This document shows, piece after piece, positions 20,831 through 33,053 of a stretch of DNA of 64,000 nt. How positions within the stretch are numbered: position 1 is the stretch's first letter; each line of letters begins with the position of its first letter. Source of the stretch: Serripes groenlandicus (lineage: Eukaryota; Mollusca; Bivalvia; Cardiida; Cardiidae). Made by a program: the position numbers and the translations under genes. Under the pieces are notes generated by a model. That model was not told the DNA's origin, searched no databases, and saw nothing but the letters and a program-made list of their open reading frames with translations. Location: positions 146,955,527 to 147,019,526 of the forward strand of contig JASEVX010000003.1 of the NCBI GenBank assembly GCA_031761405.1, read 5' to 3'.

Positions 20831-22358
20831 TCGTTATTTCACTGTCTCTGACAAAGGGTGCCTCCATATTAACGCGGATACAGGGCGTTCCTTCCGACTT
20901 TGACCAAGATGGTTTGCAAAGACTGCTGTCATTTGAAGGCAGAAGACGACCCTCCGATACCCAGACAAATAGTGTAAACTCTAATCGACCAAATTCAAAC
21001 AACCAAGACATAACACGAGATGTTGCTTTTGGAGATATATTATTCGAACTTCCAACAATTCCTTTCGAGCCACCGAAGGCAGACACAACGATGAAACCAT
21101 CGAAGCCCGAGACCACCACGACGCCGAGAATAGCGAGAGGGGACATCCCATTCCCGATACCCTCAACCTTTAGACCAGAAACTACAACAGATACACCAAC
21201 TACGACTGCAGCGCCTACAACTACGACAGCAGCACCTACAACTACGACTGCAGCACCTACAACTACGACAGCAGCACCTACAACTACGACTGCAGCACCT
21301 ACAACTACGACTGCAGCACCTACAACTACGACTGCAGCACCTACAACAACGACTGCAGCGCCTACAACTACGACAGCAGCACCTACAACTACGACTGCAG
21401 CACCTACAACTACGACTGCAGCACCTACAACTACGACTGCAGCGCCTACAACTACGACTGCAACACCTACAACTACGACTGCAGCACCTACAACTACGAC
21501 TGCAGCGCCTATAACTACGACTGCAGCACCTACAACCATGACTGCAGCACCTACAACTACGAATGCAGCACCTACAACAACGACTGCAGCGCCTACAACA
21601 ACGACTGCAGCACCTACAACTACGAATGCAGCGCCTACAACTACAACTGCAGCCTCTACAACAACGACTGCAGCACCTACAACAACGACTGCAGCGCCTA
21701 CAACTACGACTACAGCACCTACAACTACGACTGCAGCACATACAACAACGACTAAGGCACCTACAACAACGACTAAGGCACCTACAACAACGACTGCAGC
21801 GCCTACAACTACGACTGCAGCACCTACAACTACGACTGCAGCACCTACAACTACGACTGCAGCACCTACAACAACGACTGCAGCACCTACCACTACGACT
21901 GCAGCACCTACAACTACGACTGCAGCACCTACAATAACGACTGCAGCGCCTACAACTACGACTGCAGCGCCTACAACTACGACTGCAGCACCTACAACTA
22001 CGACTGCAGCGCCTACAACTACGACTGCAGCACCTACAACTACGACTGAAGCACCTACAACTACGAATGCAGCACCTACAATTACCACTGCAGCACCTAC
22101 AACTACGACTGGAGCACCTATGACAACTACTGAAGCACAAACAACGACTGCCGCACCGACAACTACGAGTGCAGCCCCAACAACTACGACTGAAGCATCA
22201 ACTACGACTGCCGTACCTACAACGACAGTGTCATCTACAGCTACAACAATGCCATCACAGCCAATTACTACATCGACGTCGACAAATAGGCCAACAACCA
22301 CATCCTCTGCTCCATCAACGCCGTTTGTAACCACGCCACGTGACTTTGGTGGTGATAG

Positions 22359-22407
<49 letters not shown>

Positions 22408-22761
22408 TTTGAAGAAAGTGATGACGTTGATGATGAATTCGAATTGGACGATTTTGTAGAAAATAATGGTTACAGATTTTGGGTAGATGATGAGGACGAT
22501 GATAGAAATAGTTTAAATCATTTCGGAAATCAGCTTTTTCGTGACAATATGAATGTTGTAAATAGAAACACAATGGGTCCTAGTGGGTTAATAGGAGACA
22601 TTGACATGGAACTTAATTCACTGCACACTGATGTTAATGAATGGCTTGCGAAACGGTTATATGGGTTCAATAGAGGTAGGAAATCAAACGGACAGTTAAG
22701 GCGTATGGACAACCTTTTGAGAAATGCCCACGGAAGTTTTTCGAATTATTTCGATGATTGA
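20831..22761 (+). CDS. exon 2 of a secreted threonine-rich mucin-like protein with an acidic Ser-Asp tract
   Basis: Spliced to exon 1, this gives a 656-residue secreted protein. After the signal peptide comes about 100 residues rich in Asn, Ser, Asp and Arg (LTRIQGVPSDFDQDGLQRLL), then a Pro-rich link with diacidic and RG motifs. Next is a run of about 45 APTTTTA-type heptads (21197 to about 22130), which would be a dense O-glycosylation target. More variable TTT/Ser-rich sequence follows, then an acidic block of SDD repeats (22351-22460) that resembles phosphophoryn-like or calcium-binding tracts. The C-terminal 100 residues are non-repetitive and mixed in charge (WLAKRLYGFNRGRKSNGQLR). The mature chain has almost no cysteine. 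I do not recognise a named family. A mucus, byssal or shell-matrix protein fits, by inference. The stop is TGA at 22759; ATTAAA near 23114 is a possible poly(A) signal. Long minus-strand ORFs opposite the repeat are shadows. Confidence 0.85.
21197..22225 (+). repeat. 21-bp coding minisatellite (APTTTTA units)
   Basis: About 45-48 in-frame units of GCACCTACAACTACGACTGC plus one base, with mostly silent GCA/GCG and ACT/ACA differences. Some units change residues (N, K, E, S, I, M variants), more often towards the 3' end. Confidence 0.95.
22351..22403 (+). repeat. 9-bp coding repeat (Ser-Asp-Asp)
   Basis: AGCGACGAC repeated about five times in frame, coding the SDD tract of the Thr-rich protein. 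Confidence 0.9.
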
Positions 22762-23341
22762 GTTATTTCAGTATTTATTGATGAAGGAATTTCTAAGATG
22801 ACGTAATTTCCAAGTTTAAATTATATGCTACAAAGTACGATGCCCTGCCGCACAGAAGGTCTCTACAAGCATTTCTTGTTTGAGCCGTACATACTGAATT
22901 TTTAAAATGGACTGACTCTATTCTGGCTTCAGTTAATCAGTCCTTGCAGTCGAAGGGTTAAGACTAAACACACCAGTTCGGTCGGAACGGTTTGCTACTA
23001 GACATACTCGTAGGACATGAATATATTTCGGTTGTAAGCATCAACGATGATGCTATTTGAATTTTTATCCATTTTCAGTTGTTTGTTTTTGCCAAATATA
23101 TCTTTGGTACAAGATTAAAACATCTTAGAAAAGGGAAGAAAGTGCGCGTTTTGAATATGTTTCTCCCTTTTTACGATGTTTATCAGTAAAAAAGATGACA
23201 TTACTCAGGGTTTACTTTGACAATGTGTTGAAATACTTCTTTGGGTTGCTATGATTTTCATGATCTACCTTTTAAAAATTGTATTTATAAACCAATTCCA
23301 TGATGCATATTGCACTCTATAAGTTCGAAGTGTTATCGTAT
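22762..23341 (+). other. 3' flank of the Thr-rich gene
   Basis: Probably holds the 3' UTR; the only poly(A)-like motif I see is ATTAAA near 23114. A faint family-P-like hairpin (GGGAAGAAAGTGCGCG..) lies at about 23130-23180. No other gene. Confidence 0.4.
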
Positions 23342-23552
23342 AGGAGCCGTTTCACAAGAAAACCAACATTGTGGTCTCTGCGTATATAATCGACCCGGAT
23401 CAGACTAAGCTTGTCTAGCAGGCTAACCCGGACATACGCTTTTCGCCTCCTGTGGATTTTCTGTTTCAGGAATCAATACCCTATACTATCTCAATAAGAC
23501 GGCCCGGATTAGCCTGCGCGGACTGTTGGTTTTCTCGTGGAACGGCTCATAA
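23342..23552 (+). mobile_element. MITE family A with an internal deletion
   Basis: Left end AGGAGCCGTTTCACAAGAAAACCAAC and right end GGTTTTCTCGTGGAACGGCTCAT are intact. About 60 bp before the right end are missing after GATTAGCCTGCGCGGACTG. Confidence 0.88.
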
Positions 23553-24590
23553 ATATTGTGAAAATTAATTAACCGCGGACATCATTTAGTCTACTGCAAA
23601 AGAAAAAAACGGATTCGACTGAATGTTCGTTGGTTAGTAAGCAAAGAGCGACTGCATCATTCGAAAATTTGAACGCAAATACCGTGTCTACCTATTGTTT
23701 CAAGAACAGTGTATCAACGGATATATTCCGAGTCCGCGTATACGATACTTTGTTATTTATTTTGACATGTACGTGTTTATTTGTTGTTGTTTAGTTAACG
23801 TTCGATGTATTTATTTGATGTGTATTGAGCAGCGTCAGTCAATAAGGGGTTTTTCTTGCTTCTCTGGTTCGGCATTACATAAAGGTGCTTTGGAGATTAG
23901 AAACACTTCATAGTCTAATCGTACGTCTAGTGCGGAAAGTAATGGTCCTAGCTCCACTGTTGCTTATGGTTTATGCATCAAGACAGTGTATACATATGAG
24001 CCATATCTATTAATGAGTAGGGGAGAGGGGGGGGGGGGGGGGGGGGGGGGGGCGCTCTTTATTCATTTGCGTACAGTGAAGACTCAGGTGAATATGTGCA
24101 TACGCACAGTCTCACCAGAGTCTTCAATCTTCGCCTATATGTTAAAAGTACCTCAGTGCATCTATTGACCCAATAGTTAAACACCAAAGTTACTTTAAAG
24201 ACAGTTTAAATGATGCAAACTCAAAGACCCAAATTCGGTAAACACTGCTCAGATTTGAAATTTGCTTCGACCCATCATTCTTTTCACGAATTCCATTATC
24301 TTCAATTTCGATGTACATAATTTTTCTGTTTTAATATTATTATTATTATTATTATTCGATTATCCTCTTATCATTTTTAAGTGTCTATCTATGTTTGATC
24401 GCTCACATTTGTATAATGCAGGTGACTATTTGGTCATCATGTTCACGGTTGTCATTAGTTTGTTTGGGGTATTTTCTGAATCAATAGGCAAGATAAAGAC
24501 ATTAACGTCAATTACAAACACATGATAATGTGCATCTAAATTGATCTCGCTATGGTTCATATTTCCGCTTCTAACGACCCAATTAAAATT
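23553..24590. other. intergenic DNA with a 26-base G run and a fragment of the satellite-bearing element
   Basis: An uninterrupted G run spans 24027-24052. GTGAAGACTCAGGTGA..TCTCACCAGAGTCTTCA at about 24076-24127 is the inverted motif also seen at 12440. The small ORFs have no support. Confidence 0.6.
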
Positions 24591-24692
24591 AACCCTTAAC
24601 CCGCTTTATGCGACTATAATCAACAACTATATTTTTAAAACTCTACTAAAGTGCATGCGTCGTAATTCGTCTGTAAGTGGCAAAGGGTTAAC
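24591..24692 (+). mobile_element. short, internally deleted family-P element
   Basis: AACCCTTAACCCGC at the left and GGCAAAGGGTTAA at the right with a degenerate middle lacking the usual hairpin. Confidence 0.45.
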
Positions 24693-25431
24693 TGTACCGT
24701 ATCTAATGTTCAGTGTTATTGTATTATATTGTTTACGATATGACTAGAAGCATGGTGGATATATGGTAAATGTTTCGAATGAAACTTGAAAAGTCGTCTG
24801 CATTAGGAAACTTGCTATGGGATTGCAGTAAAGAAAATGTAAAGAGGGTAGACACCCCCATATATACACAAGGAATCCTTTGTTAACCAGGATATTCCCC
24901 CAACCTTCTTGGTATTTATTGAAATATCTTGTTATTTCCTTTCTGAATCGATGTTTGACTGATATACTACATTGTCTGCTTTTTACATTGCATGAAAAGA
25001 AGACATTGTTGACAAAAAATATATTTCTGCTTCTGTTTTCTAGTCTATCCCGAAATTCCGGTGTTTTTCCATTTGTCTGTTTTCAGTATTCTGTATTCCA
25101 TCCGATCTTTCTAATTAAGTTAGGGAAGAGTCAAAAGTAAGATAAGAGGTAAATGAAATGAAATTAATTACCAGTGTCAACGATATAATTATATAATATA
25201 TTTTGCGACACATTACCGGTGTACGTGCGGGAGTGTTTTAAATTATTTATTATACATTCTTGTCTCTATTATCATTTTAAAGAGTCCTTCATATTATTCG
25301 TTCATAGTTTGTTTCTACATTTAATCCTTGTTCAATATGACAATAAACTTTAACTTAGTTATACATTCATTATTTGTTGTGTTGTCTGTTCTTTAAATAC
25401 GAAGATTAGACTAGGTTAAATGAGTAAATGG
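24693..25431. other. AT-rich intergenic DNA, no gene seen
   Basis: ORFs of 68-87 codons in this stretch are Phe/Leu/Ile-rich chance frames without support. Confidence 0.4.
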
Positions 25432-25652
25432 TTAACCCTTTCCCTCATACGACAATTCTGCAGCAGACGACTTTGAACATATTTTGTCAAATAATGGAAA
25501 ATCTCTATAACTGAATGGATAACCTATGACTAAAAGTGGAAAACATTGTGACAAAAGGAGAAATTGCACGTTTTGTGCAATTTCTTCTTATGTTACTATG
25601 TTTTCAAAAAGCCGTTTGCTGCAGAGGCGTCAGAAAGCGTCTAACGAGTTAA
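25432..25652 (+). mobile_element. piggyBac-type MITE (family P), full copy
   Basis: GTTAACCCTTTCCCTCATACG, CTGCAGCAGACGACTTTGAAC, hairpin GAGAAATTGCACG..GTGCAATTTCT, then CTGCAGAGGCGTCAGAAAGCG and GAGTTAA. It is a subtype shared with 58590, 60753 and 61583. Confidence 0.9.
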
Positions 25653-26772
25653 AGACGTACAAACATCCACATCGAGTTGAGATACCAACATACTATATAC
25701 GTTATAGGGTGACATGGTAACAACGAACGACCTTTATCAGAAATGCATGTCTGGTTGCTGTTGCGCAGGTGTCACGAGGGCCAATGATATATAGTTAAAT
25801 ACGAAACAGACTTAACGACATGTTGTCACCACAGTTAGATACGATAGTTTAGAGCTCTATCACCGACCTATTGGGCTAATGGTCAAGTTCTGGTCAAACA
25901 CGGAAAACGTATATTTTAACTTGTCAATTCGTTAAAATGGTGGTAACACACGTGGTAAAATATTGACATGCATGTGTCAAGAATAAAATGGCCCGAGTGT
26001 TGAGCATACATAGGCCCCTATGCGAATAAAATAGAGAAAGCTGTTACCAGACTATTCTGAAAAACATCGCCGCAATGTCCGCAATGTTCGCAACGTGAAC
26101 ATGTGATACAATAGCCAAGTGGTTAACTTTTTGACTGCTGTAACAGATTGTGTGAATCCTGTGAAACCAGGATAGAAGCAGGCCAGCAGGCGCATACTTG
26201 ATATTACTAAAATTGGCTTTGTAATCTTCCAAATGAATAGCTGGACTCTATCAGCAATGAACGGGTAAAGGCGTCCGCTCCGATATCGTTTCGATTTTTT
26301 GACCGGCACGTGACACTGGTCTGTTAAATAACAAAAACACGTGTCTGCCCAGTGTCATGCAAAAGTACATATACGTATGTGTTAAGGATGGCTGGCTCTT
26401 TCAACAGAATGACACTATAATAAACCAAGACCATACTTGTACAATCCAACAAAATATAGACCGTGTCACACGAAAACCGACCTTGGAGACTTTGAGATCA
26501 GCTAATATCCATATCTTGACCTTGCCTTGTCGCATCTAGTCCTGCAAGTATTTAATAAGCCTTCAGGAAACTGTTATGAACACAATTTGAAAAGTCCGAG
26601 TTTACGCCTTTTGACGTGGTTGCTAATATAATATCATGCACAAGTTCAGACTGTATTGGCATGTCTGTGTGCTAGTACGTAACACCAATATGTATGTTCA
26701 ATGTCTGGTTCTTTTTGCCTTTGCTTTTGTGTTGTTGTTAAAAATAAAAATATGAATATCTTAATTAAGTTA
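25653..26772. other. intergenic DNA, one family-B terminus
   Basis: Near 26463-26485 a single family-B MITE end is present (TGTCACACGAAAACCGACCTT). Nothing else is supported. Confidence 0.4.
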
Positions 26773-26882
26773 AAACATTGTGGCTAAAGTGGGAATTGCT
26801 CATGATGATGTTTCCTATATTTGTCACATAATTTCAAAAGTCGTCATTGCAGATGTGTTTAAATGTGCTGCATTTGGGAAAG
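26773..26882 (+). mobile_element. piggyBac-type MITE (family P), right half
   Basis: AAACATTGTGGCTAAAGTGGG, TTGTCAC, TTTCAAAAGTCGTC and TTTGGGAAAG in order; decayed. Confidence 0.6.
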
Positions 26883-27060
26883 TATTCAGTCATTAATTCA
26901 GACATACGTACATATAAATGACTTGAATGTGAACCAGAACATTATCTTGTTTCCAATTTATTAGAAAGACATATGTCTGAAACCTTTGACTTGGCGTGCG
27001 GCAGGGTGATGCCGTTTGAACTTTGACTTGATGTGCGGCAGGTCAAGCCGTTTGATCTGA

Positions 27061-27120
27061 TTCATATGAGCCGTCCTCGCGAGAAAACCAACATTGTGGA
27101 CTATGCGTAAAGTATCAGGT
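27061..27120 (+). mobile_element. MITE family A, left-end fragment
   Basis: ATATGAGCCGTCCTCGCGAG then AAAACCAACATTGTGGAC and ATGCGTAAAGTATC; the rest is replaced by unrelated sequence. Confidence 0.75.
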
Positions 27121-28269
27121 CAATATAACAAAAGACGCAGTCATGAGATGTCACTGCAGCCATCTGGGACATGTCAAAAGAAAACTTGCGAACAACTATG
27201 GTCTATATCCGCGCAGGCGCAGTATGAGCATAGAGTTCTTACCCGTTCACCGTATAGGCGTATACACATTATTGAACTGTCCTAAGAATGGCTGTTATCA
27301 AAAATGACTTAACAAGCATGAAAGTTGGTCGTTATGACCATTCATTTTAAAACCACCAATGGACAATGTGTATGCGACGTGACACACCCTTTGTAATTGT
27401 AACTTTCATGCGTTAGCTGTATTCAATGCTTGTAGCGGTTCTTTGGACTTCAAATGTTACTACTAGTATCTAAATTTTCGTAAGTCCAGGCAAGATGCAT
27501 TATAATGCAGTTGATCGTAATATCAATATCTATCATATATTTGTGATATGGTGAAAATTAACCGGTGCTCCTGCGAAAACCAACCTCAAGGCATTTGAGA
27601 CCAGTGTACACACATATAGGCCAAGCTCTCTGATCTGGTTCGATTTCAATCCTTCAGATGCGTAGACATGTATCCTTCCACACATATAGTTATTACGCTA
27701 ATGTCCATTTTCCGAAAGCGTCGCTAAAATAAACATATCTTTGCTCTTTTAAATCGTGTGTTAAACATATACAGTTGAGCTAAAATAAACAAAATCCGAC
27801 CTTTAGTAACTTAGATATTTGTACCGTCGATTGTTTTGTCATGGTTCTTCAATGATGCGTGTGTAACTAAATGGCGAACAGGAAGGATCCTGGTCAGACT
27901 GCGCGAGGGTTAATAATTATGTTCTGGTAGATCAAGCCAGGAGGTCGTATTTCGTATGACATTGCTTCATCGTTTTGCGCATGTTGTTCTTTATCTCCAT
28001 ACTAATGTGTTTCCTTGCTTTCTTGTACTAGAAGCCCATACAACATGCTGCAAGGACAACTGGTTGAATGCAGAGGACTAGATAAGTAACCTGGTCTTTC
28101 CACAACAATAACTCTCTTTTACTCAACCAAACCCTATGTACTGAAAGAATCGTTTTCACTGAGACGTTGTTTTTTTAAGTACACACAACATAGGCTTTGG
28201 GAGTCAAAATAATAATTTAGAATATCGAAAATGCCTCTTAGCTAGAGCTCTGTAAATGAATGCCTACAT
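27121..28269. other. intergenic DNA, possible old SINE near 27870-28095
   Basis: The 27870-28095 stretch has SINE-body-like phrases (GCTGCAAGGACAACTGGTTGA), too diverged to assign. No gene. Confidence 0.3.
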
Positions 28270-28425
28270 ATATCTATTAGTCCTTGGGTGGTGGAAAAAC
28301 GAATGACGCTTTCCCCAATGACATTTATATATCGTCGGAAACATTGTTGACCCAAGGAGGGAATCGACTAACAACGCCCTGGATCGAAAGCAGTCGGCGT
28401 TCCAGAGTTCACCAGGGGGCGTAGC
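28270..28425 (-). mobile_element. SINE fragment, degraded head
   Basis: Minus strand shows GTCAACAATGTTTCCGACG and GTCATTCGTTTTTCCACCACC, as in the 12786 SINE, with a decayed tRNA part. Confidence 0.55.
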
Positions 28426-28444
28426 TTTGCGATAATCAATGTGT

Positions 28445-28672
28445 AGGCCGTCTCGTGAGAAAATCAACATTGTGGACTCTGCGTAAAGTATCGATCCGGA
28501 TCAGCCTTAGCATGCCACAGAGGCCTACCCGGATAGACACTTTTCGCCTCCTGTGGATTTTCTGTTTCAGGAATCACTACTCTATACATATATCCCCCTA
28601 TAGACGGAATGTGTGGGCCCGGATCAGTCTGCGCGGACAGCGCAGGCTGATCTGGTCGATACATTACGCCGA
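28445..28672 (+). mobile_element. MITE family A, right end missing
   Basis: CCGTCTCGTGAGAAAATCAAC, then GTAAAGTATCGATCCGGATCAG, TTTCTGTTTCAGGAATCA and TGCGCGGACAGCGCAGGC, up to TCGATACATTACGC. Confidence 0.85.
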
Positions 28673-29963
28673 TGTATATCGCCGCAGCTGCATTTCGGGC
28701 ATTTTGAGAAAGAATGTGTAGGCACGCCCTTACAGTGCCTTAAGGGAGCTACGCCCCTGTTCACATGCGTCTGCAACAGGACAAATGTTTAGGCTGTGGA
28801 GAATGTGGGTGCCATATGATTTAATTGTAACAAGACAGACGCCATTTTGCAAGGTGCTGCTCAAATGTTTTCCTATCGTCGAAGTGAAATTAAATGCATT
28901 CTATGTATTTTGCCACAATTTATATCATGATCAATGTACACATACGTGAGCACTGTACGGCGTTTTGCTTTTGATTAATTAATCTTGAGCAAGGATTGTT
29001 TGCTGAAATGTAAACGTCTGGAGACAAACGACATGTCGGGAAAATTTGAACGCATGTTTCTAATAATCGATCTTGATAGTGGAGAATATAAGAACTTTCT
29101 AATTCACTTCTTTTTACTAGTATAAATGAAGAAGTGTAGAAATTTACCAAGGTCAAGCTAGAGTCTACTTTTCTTCTGATATAAATCACTTAGTAAAGGT
29201 CATTTGAGCAATTGCTGTAATTATCTGTCTACATTATACTAATTATGCTATTATAATATTTGTGTGCGTTCGTGATGTTGTCACGTGATACGGAGGCTGC
29301 CTGCTTCATCAGTGGCAATGTTAAAATATCCCGTACTGGACGCCGGACCAGCAGAATTCCACTCACACACCAACATGGCAGGGAAAACACAGACCACGTG
29401 TCGTTTACTTATTAGAATATATTTCTTCTGTAGGTAAATATTAATATATAAGTGTACTTCCGCAAATTAAATACTTTTATTATTATCTAATGTCTCATTA
29501 TTATTATTATTTTCATAATCAACAACATTATCATTTTATTGTTATTATTAGCCTATCATTATTAGTAGTATTACATACTTTTATTAACAGTATCATAATC
29601 AGTAATATCATTATCCTCATCACTAATATTAATATGTGACTCTTCCATATAAAGACACAGACGTAGTAGGGTGTTAGTTTAAGGAAACACTTGTATTGAC
29701 TTAGTACTGAGTTAGTTTTTTAGCCACGTGGTCGAGACCAGAGCAGTTAGAACATTTTTCAAATTGGTGTCCAACTGTTACAATATTCCATATACTATCC
29801 TAGTATCAAAAAAAGAGATGCTATCGGCTTGTGTAACAGAGCCATGTCCGGTTATTTATGGATGTTATTGACTCCTGTTTTACATCATATAAAGTTTCGT
29901 TGACGTACAACTAGTGGGCTATACTTCTAACTGCTGTCAGGAGCTGCATTTAGGTCGACTTAC
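28673..29963. other. intergenic DNA with ATT-rich microsatellite
   Basis: Interrupted ATT repeats lie at about 29480-29635. A TATA-like ATATAAAG at 29648 has no credible ORF after it. Confidence 0.4.
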
Positions 29964-30234
29964 ATATATGAGCCGTTCCTCGAGAAAACCAACAGTATGG
30001 AATCTGCGTAATGCATCGACCAAGATCAGCCAGCGCAGTCCGCGCAGACTGATCGGGCAGACACATTCCGTCTCAAGGGAATTGAGGTATAGAGAAATTA
30101 TTCCTAAAACAGAAAAATCCACAGGAGACGAAAAGTTTCTGCACGGATTAGCCTGCGCGGCATGCTTATGCTGATCCGGGTCGATACTTTACGCAGAGTC
30201 CACACTGTTGGTGTTCTCGTGGAACAGCTCATAT
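29964..30234 (-). mobile_element. MITE family A, complete
   Basis: Inverted ends ATATGAGCCGTTCCTCGAGAAAACCAAC and GTGTTCTCGTGGAACAGCTCATAT enclose a full interior (GCGCAGTCCGCGCAGACTGATC, GATTAGCCTGCGCGGCATGC). Confidence 0.92.
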
Positions 30235-30507
30235 GCGGAAATTGACATTGAAGACACTGACGATACTGTGCGTACGTCAAAAGCTCATCCGAATGTTAAC
30301 GTTACGTACTAGTATCCGCAAAAGTACCCCAAATCATCAGACGCGATTCATTCGTTTTCCACAAGTGTTTTAGTGGTAAAATTGACACGTGAAATTCGAC
30401 GATATTGTTCCACAAAATTCCAAAGATATAATAGTAGAATATAATGTACAGTCCATGAATTGCTATTAAATACTTTATAGTATTTTCTTCTTCTACGATA
30501 GACTGTT

Positions 30508-30728
30508 TTCATCCCTTCCCACATACTACAAACTTTGAAACCATATACATGTAGGATAAACAATGGCAAACCTCTCCAAATGAAAATATAATTATCGGAT
30601 TGAGTTGAAAACACTGCGAAAAAAGGATAAATTGCTCGCCACGCAGTTTCTTCTTTGATTACAATGTTTTCAAATGTTGTCTGCACAAGATGCGCCAAAA
30701 GGCCTTTTCATGTAGGGGAAGGGTTACT
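30508..30728 (+). mobile_element. piggyBac-type MITE (family P)
   Basis: CATCCCTTCCCACATAC..GTAGGGGAAGGGTTA with a diverged central hairpin (AAATTGCTCGCC..). Confidence 0.7.
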
Positions 30729-30864
30729 AAGTAATTAACAGAGTCCCACACCCTCACTTATATATATACTCGCATACATTTATTCGTATCATTGCAATAA
30801 CCTTTCACGTGTAAGAACATTCTTTAAGTCGTAAAATTGTCGTTTGTGTATACATTTACTGGAA

Positions 30865-31095
30865 CAGTTCGGATGTCTAACGACGTGGTGAAGTTATAAG
30901 ATATTCCGCCTGGGGAGCGGGAGACGAGGATTAGATTCCCGGTCAGGTCTTCACAGAGATTATAACATTGGTAGTAATGACTTCCGTTCTTGTCGCTCAG
31001 GGTTGCGGTCAATGCATCGGTGTTCGGATAAAGATATCGCTAACACAGGTAAATCACCGTAAAAATGCCGTGATGTACATGAAGAAGTGTTGAAA
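30865..31095 (+). mobile_element. SINE of the 18495 type
   Basis: ACGACGTGGTGAAGTTATAAG, B-box-like GGATTAGATTCCCGGTCAGG, TAGTAATGACTTCCG and CAGGGTTGCGG in the same order as at 18495. The tail is lost. Confidence 0.65.
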
Positions 31096-31564
31096 ATGGC
31101 GCAAATACATTTCAAACAAATTGATTTAAATTTCATTATATGTTCCCGTCCATGGGAAAAGTTACAAGTTGCCTTTTGAGAACAGTGTAGATGCACAGTC
31201 TGGTCAAATTATACACTGTTCACATATATCTTATACACGCTTGTTAGACGCTTCAGTCAACTTGTGTATAAGATTGACGGGCTAATCTCAATTTCTAATG
31301 TGTACCTTCAGCATGGACGGGCAGACATAGCATGATTTTTTTTTGTTGTTGTCGTTAAAATCGCACATATTATCAAGTCACTTCTGATTTAAAATAGGGT
31401 CACAAAAAGTATCTAATGATGTTCATTTTCTTACCTTTTTAGAAACACTAAAAGTTATGTTAAACGTAGGGTTGGATCAATGTTTCATTCATAAGTAATA
31501 TTAAACAGTATTCGGGTAGACATTAATCCATTAATCCTGTAAACCGACATACATATCGTTCCAG

Positions 31565-32763
31565 GTTTTGTCAACAGTCAAAATTTAACGACTGACACCA
31601 CAAGTGCTGCTGCACAGTTTATGCCAATGATGCCAGGTTCGAGATCAAGTTTAAATAACATGCAAGCTGGTATGGATAGCACAGAACAGGTTGGTTTTTG
31701 GATGGCTGGAAGACAAGGCCATGAAGGTGGCGAATGAGCGGGGTTAAAACTACATTTGGAAAAATGAGAAAGCTGGGAAAGCTGGCTACACTCAGCATGC
31801 TGGACATGTCAAACATGGGTGGATCACAGAATATGTTAAATAAAATGTTGCAGATGAAAGCACTTTCCAAATTAAGGAAACGCGGTATGTCAAATCAAGA
31901 CAGTGGTGAACAAATCTCGGGTCTTACAGGAGCCACTCGAGAGGGGGCGGTAGGTACACAAGAAGGGACTGGTGGTGAGGGAGGCGCAGGATCTAAAGCA
32001 CAGGCTAGAAAAAAATGCGTAAAATGATGCTTCTTATGGCAATGCAACAGGGTCGCCAAAACCAACAAAGTAGCACAGCAGGCTCTCCAAATAGTATGAC
32101 TGGTCAATCGCCGAACATGTTAGAGGCTATGATGCAAATGAAATTACTTGCCAAGTTAAAGAGAAAACGTGCAATGTCAACTCAGGAGAGTGGTGAACAA
32201 CCAGTCGGTAAGTTTGGGCTTTTTGGAAGGGGAACGGCTGGTGTAGAAGGAGCCGCTGGTGGAGAAGGAGCCGCTGGGGCTGGGGGAGAAGGCACCACTG
32301 GGGGAGAAGATGGTCAAGGCTCGAAAGCTCAAGACCGCAAAAAGAAATTATAAAAACTTATGCTCCTAATGGCATTGCAAGAACAACTAAAGAATCGTCA
32401 AAATACAAGTCAAAGTGCATAAGGTACTGGTGGAAGTCTTCAACAAGGTAATAACGCTCTCGGAGGTGCCGCAGGCTTGACACAAGGAAATATCAAAACA
32501 CAATGGTTTTCGAAACTTACGCGATTCATGAATGGTGGTAAATCCAATGGAAAGGAAGGGACAGCTGGCGGTGTTGAAGGAGGAGAGGGAATGCGACAGG
32601 GTGTGTTTGGGATGTTCAACAAGCAGTCTATGCCAGGCGGTGAGCAAGGTGTTGGTGAGGGACAGGGACAGGTAGCAATGGCGACCGGAACCTGTCCAAC
32701 ATTTCCGTATTCACTGATGGACAACACCCTCGATTTCCCGTATGTCGGTGGGAACTGTAAACT
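31565..32763 (+). pseudogene. methionine/glycine-rich modular protein gene, frame broken
   Basis: An exon-like block runs from an acceptor (CGTTCCAG|) to a strong donor (ACT|GTAAGTAT). Its reading is continuous in composition but broken by two frameshifts, near 31700-31750 and in the A7 run at 32009-32015, and by two in-frame TAA codons at 32351 and about 32420. Three related modules are visible. Each has a Met-rich helix (NMLNKMLQMKALSKLRKR at 31830; NMLEAMMQMKLLAKLKRKR at 32114), then a 'SGEQ' turn, a Gly/Glu/Ala-rich linker and a K-A-Q-x-R-K-K end. The third is diverged (WFSKLTRFMNGGKSNGK). The C-terminus is unique and Cys-containing (MDNTLDFPYVGGNCKL). I know no named family. It could be a decaying secreted matrix gene, or a live gene with assembly errors; the stops favour decay. 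No signal-peptide exon was found. Confidence 0.6.
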
Positions 32764-32771
32764 GTAAGTAT

Positions 32772-32897
32772 CAACCCTTTCCCACATATAACAAATCTGC
32801 AGCAGACGACTTTGAAAACATTTAGTAAAAAATGTATAAATTCTCTATAAATGAAAGAACAATGATTAAATAAAATTGAAAACATTGTGGCAATAAT
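32772..32897 (+). mobile_element. piggyBac-type MITE (family P), left half
   Basis: CAACCCTTTCCCACATATAAC, CTGCAGCAGACGACTTTG and GAAAACATTGTGGCAATAA; it starts a few bases after the exon donor at 32764. Confidence 0.8.
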
Positions 32898-33053
32898 CAC
32901 ACACTATCATTTGTTTTCTTTATAAGTTTATACTTTCACTGATTGTTAACATTGCTACTTACTTGTGTTAAATTGTTAATGAGAATATTAATTGTATAGT
33001 ATCATTTCAAAACAAAATTGTGAGCTAATTTTATATACTTTGATTGTTTACAG

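Noticed and set aside
20802..22334. Minus-strand ORFs of 510 and 325 codons opposite the Thr-rich gene
   Set aside because: They are antisense readings of the 21-bp coding repeat (Val/Gly-rich and Cys/Arg-rich). The plus strand has the signal peptide, splice sites and TATA box.
24027..24052. G run as a biological signal
   Set aside because: A 26-base homopolymer can be an assembly or slippage product; it is only noted as a feature of the region.
31316..31345. Hoped-for signal-peptide exon of the Met/Gly-rich gene
   Set aside because: The nearby ATG codons have no hydrophobic run and no donor in phase 1; none was accepted.
32387..32900. Minus-strand ORFs of 86-115 codons with Pro/Cys content
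   Set aside because: Antisense of the Met/Gly-rich gene and of the family-P MITE.
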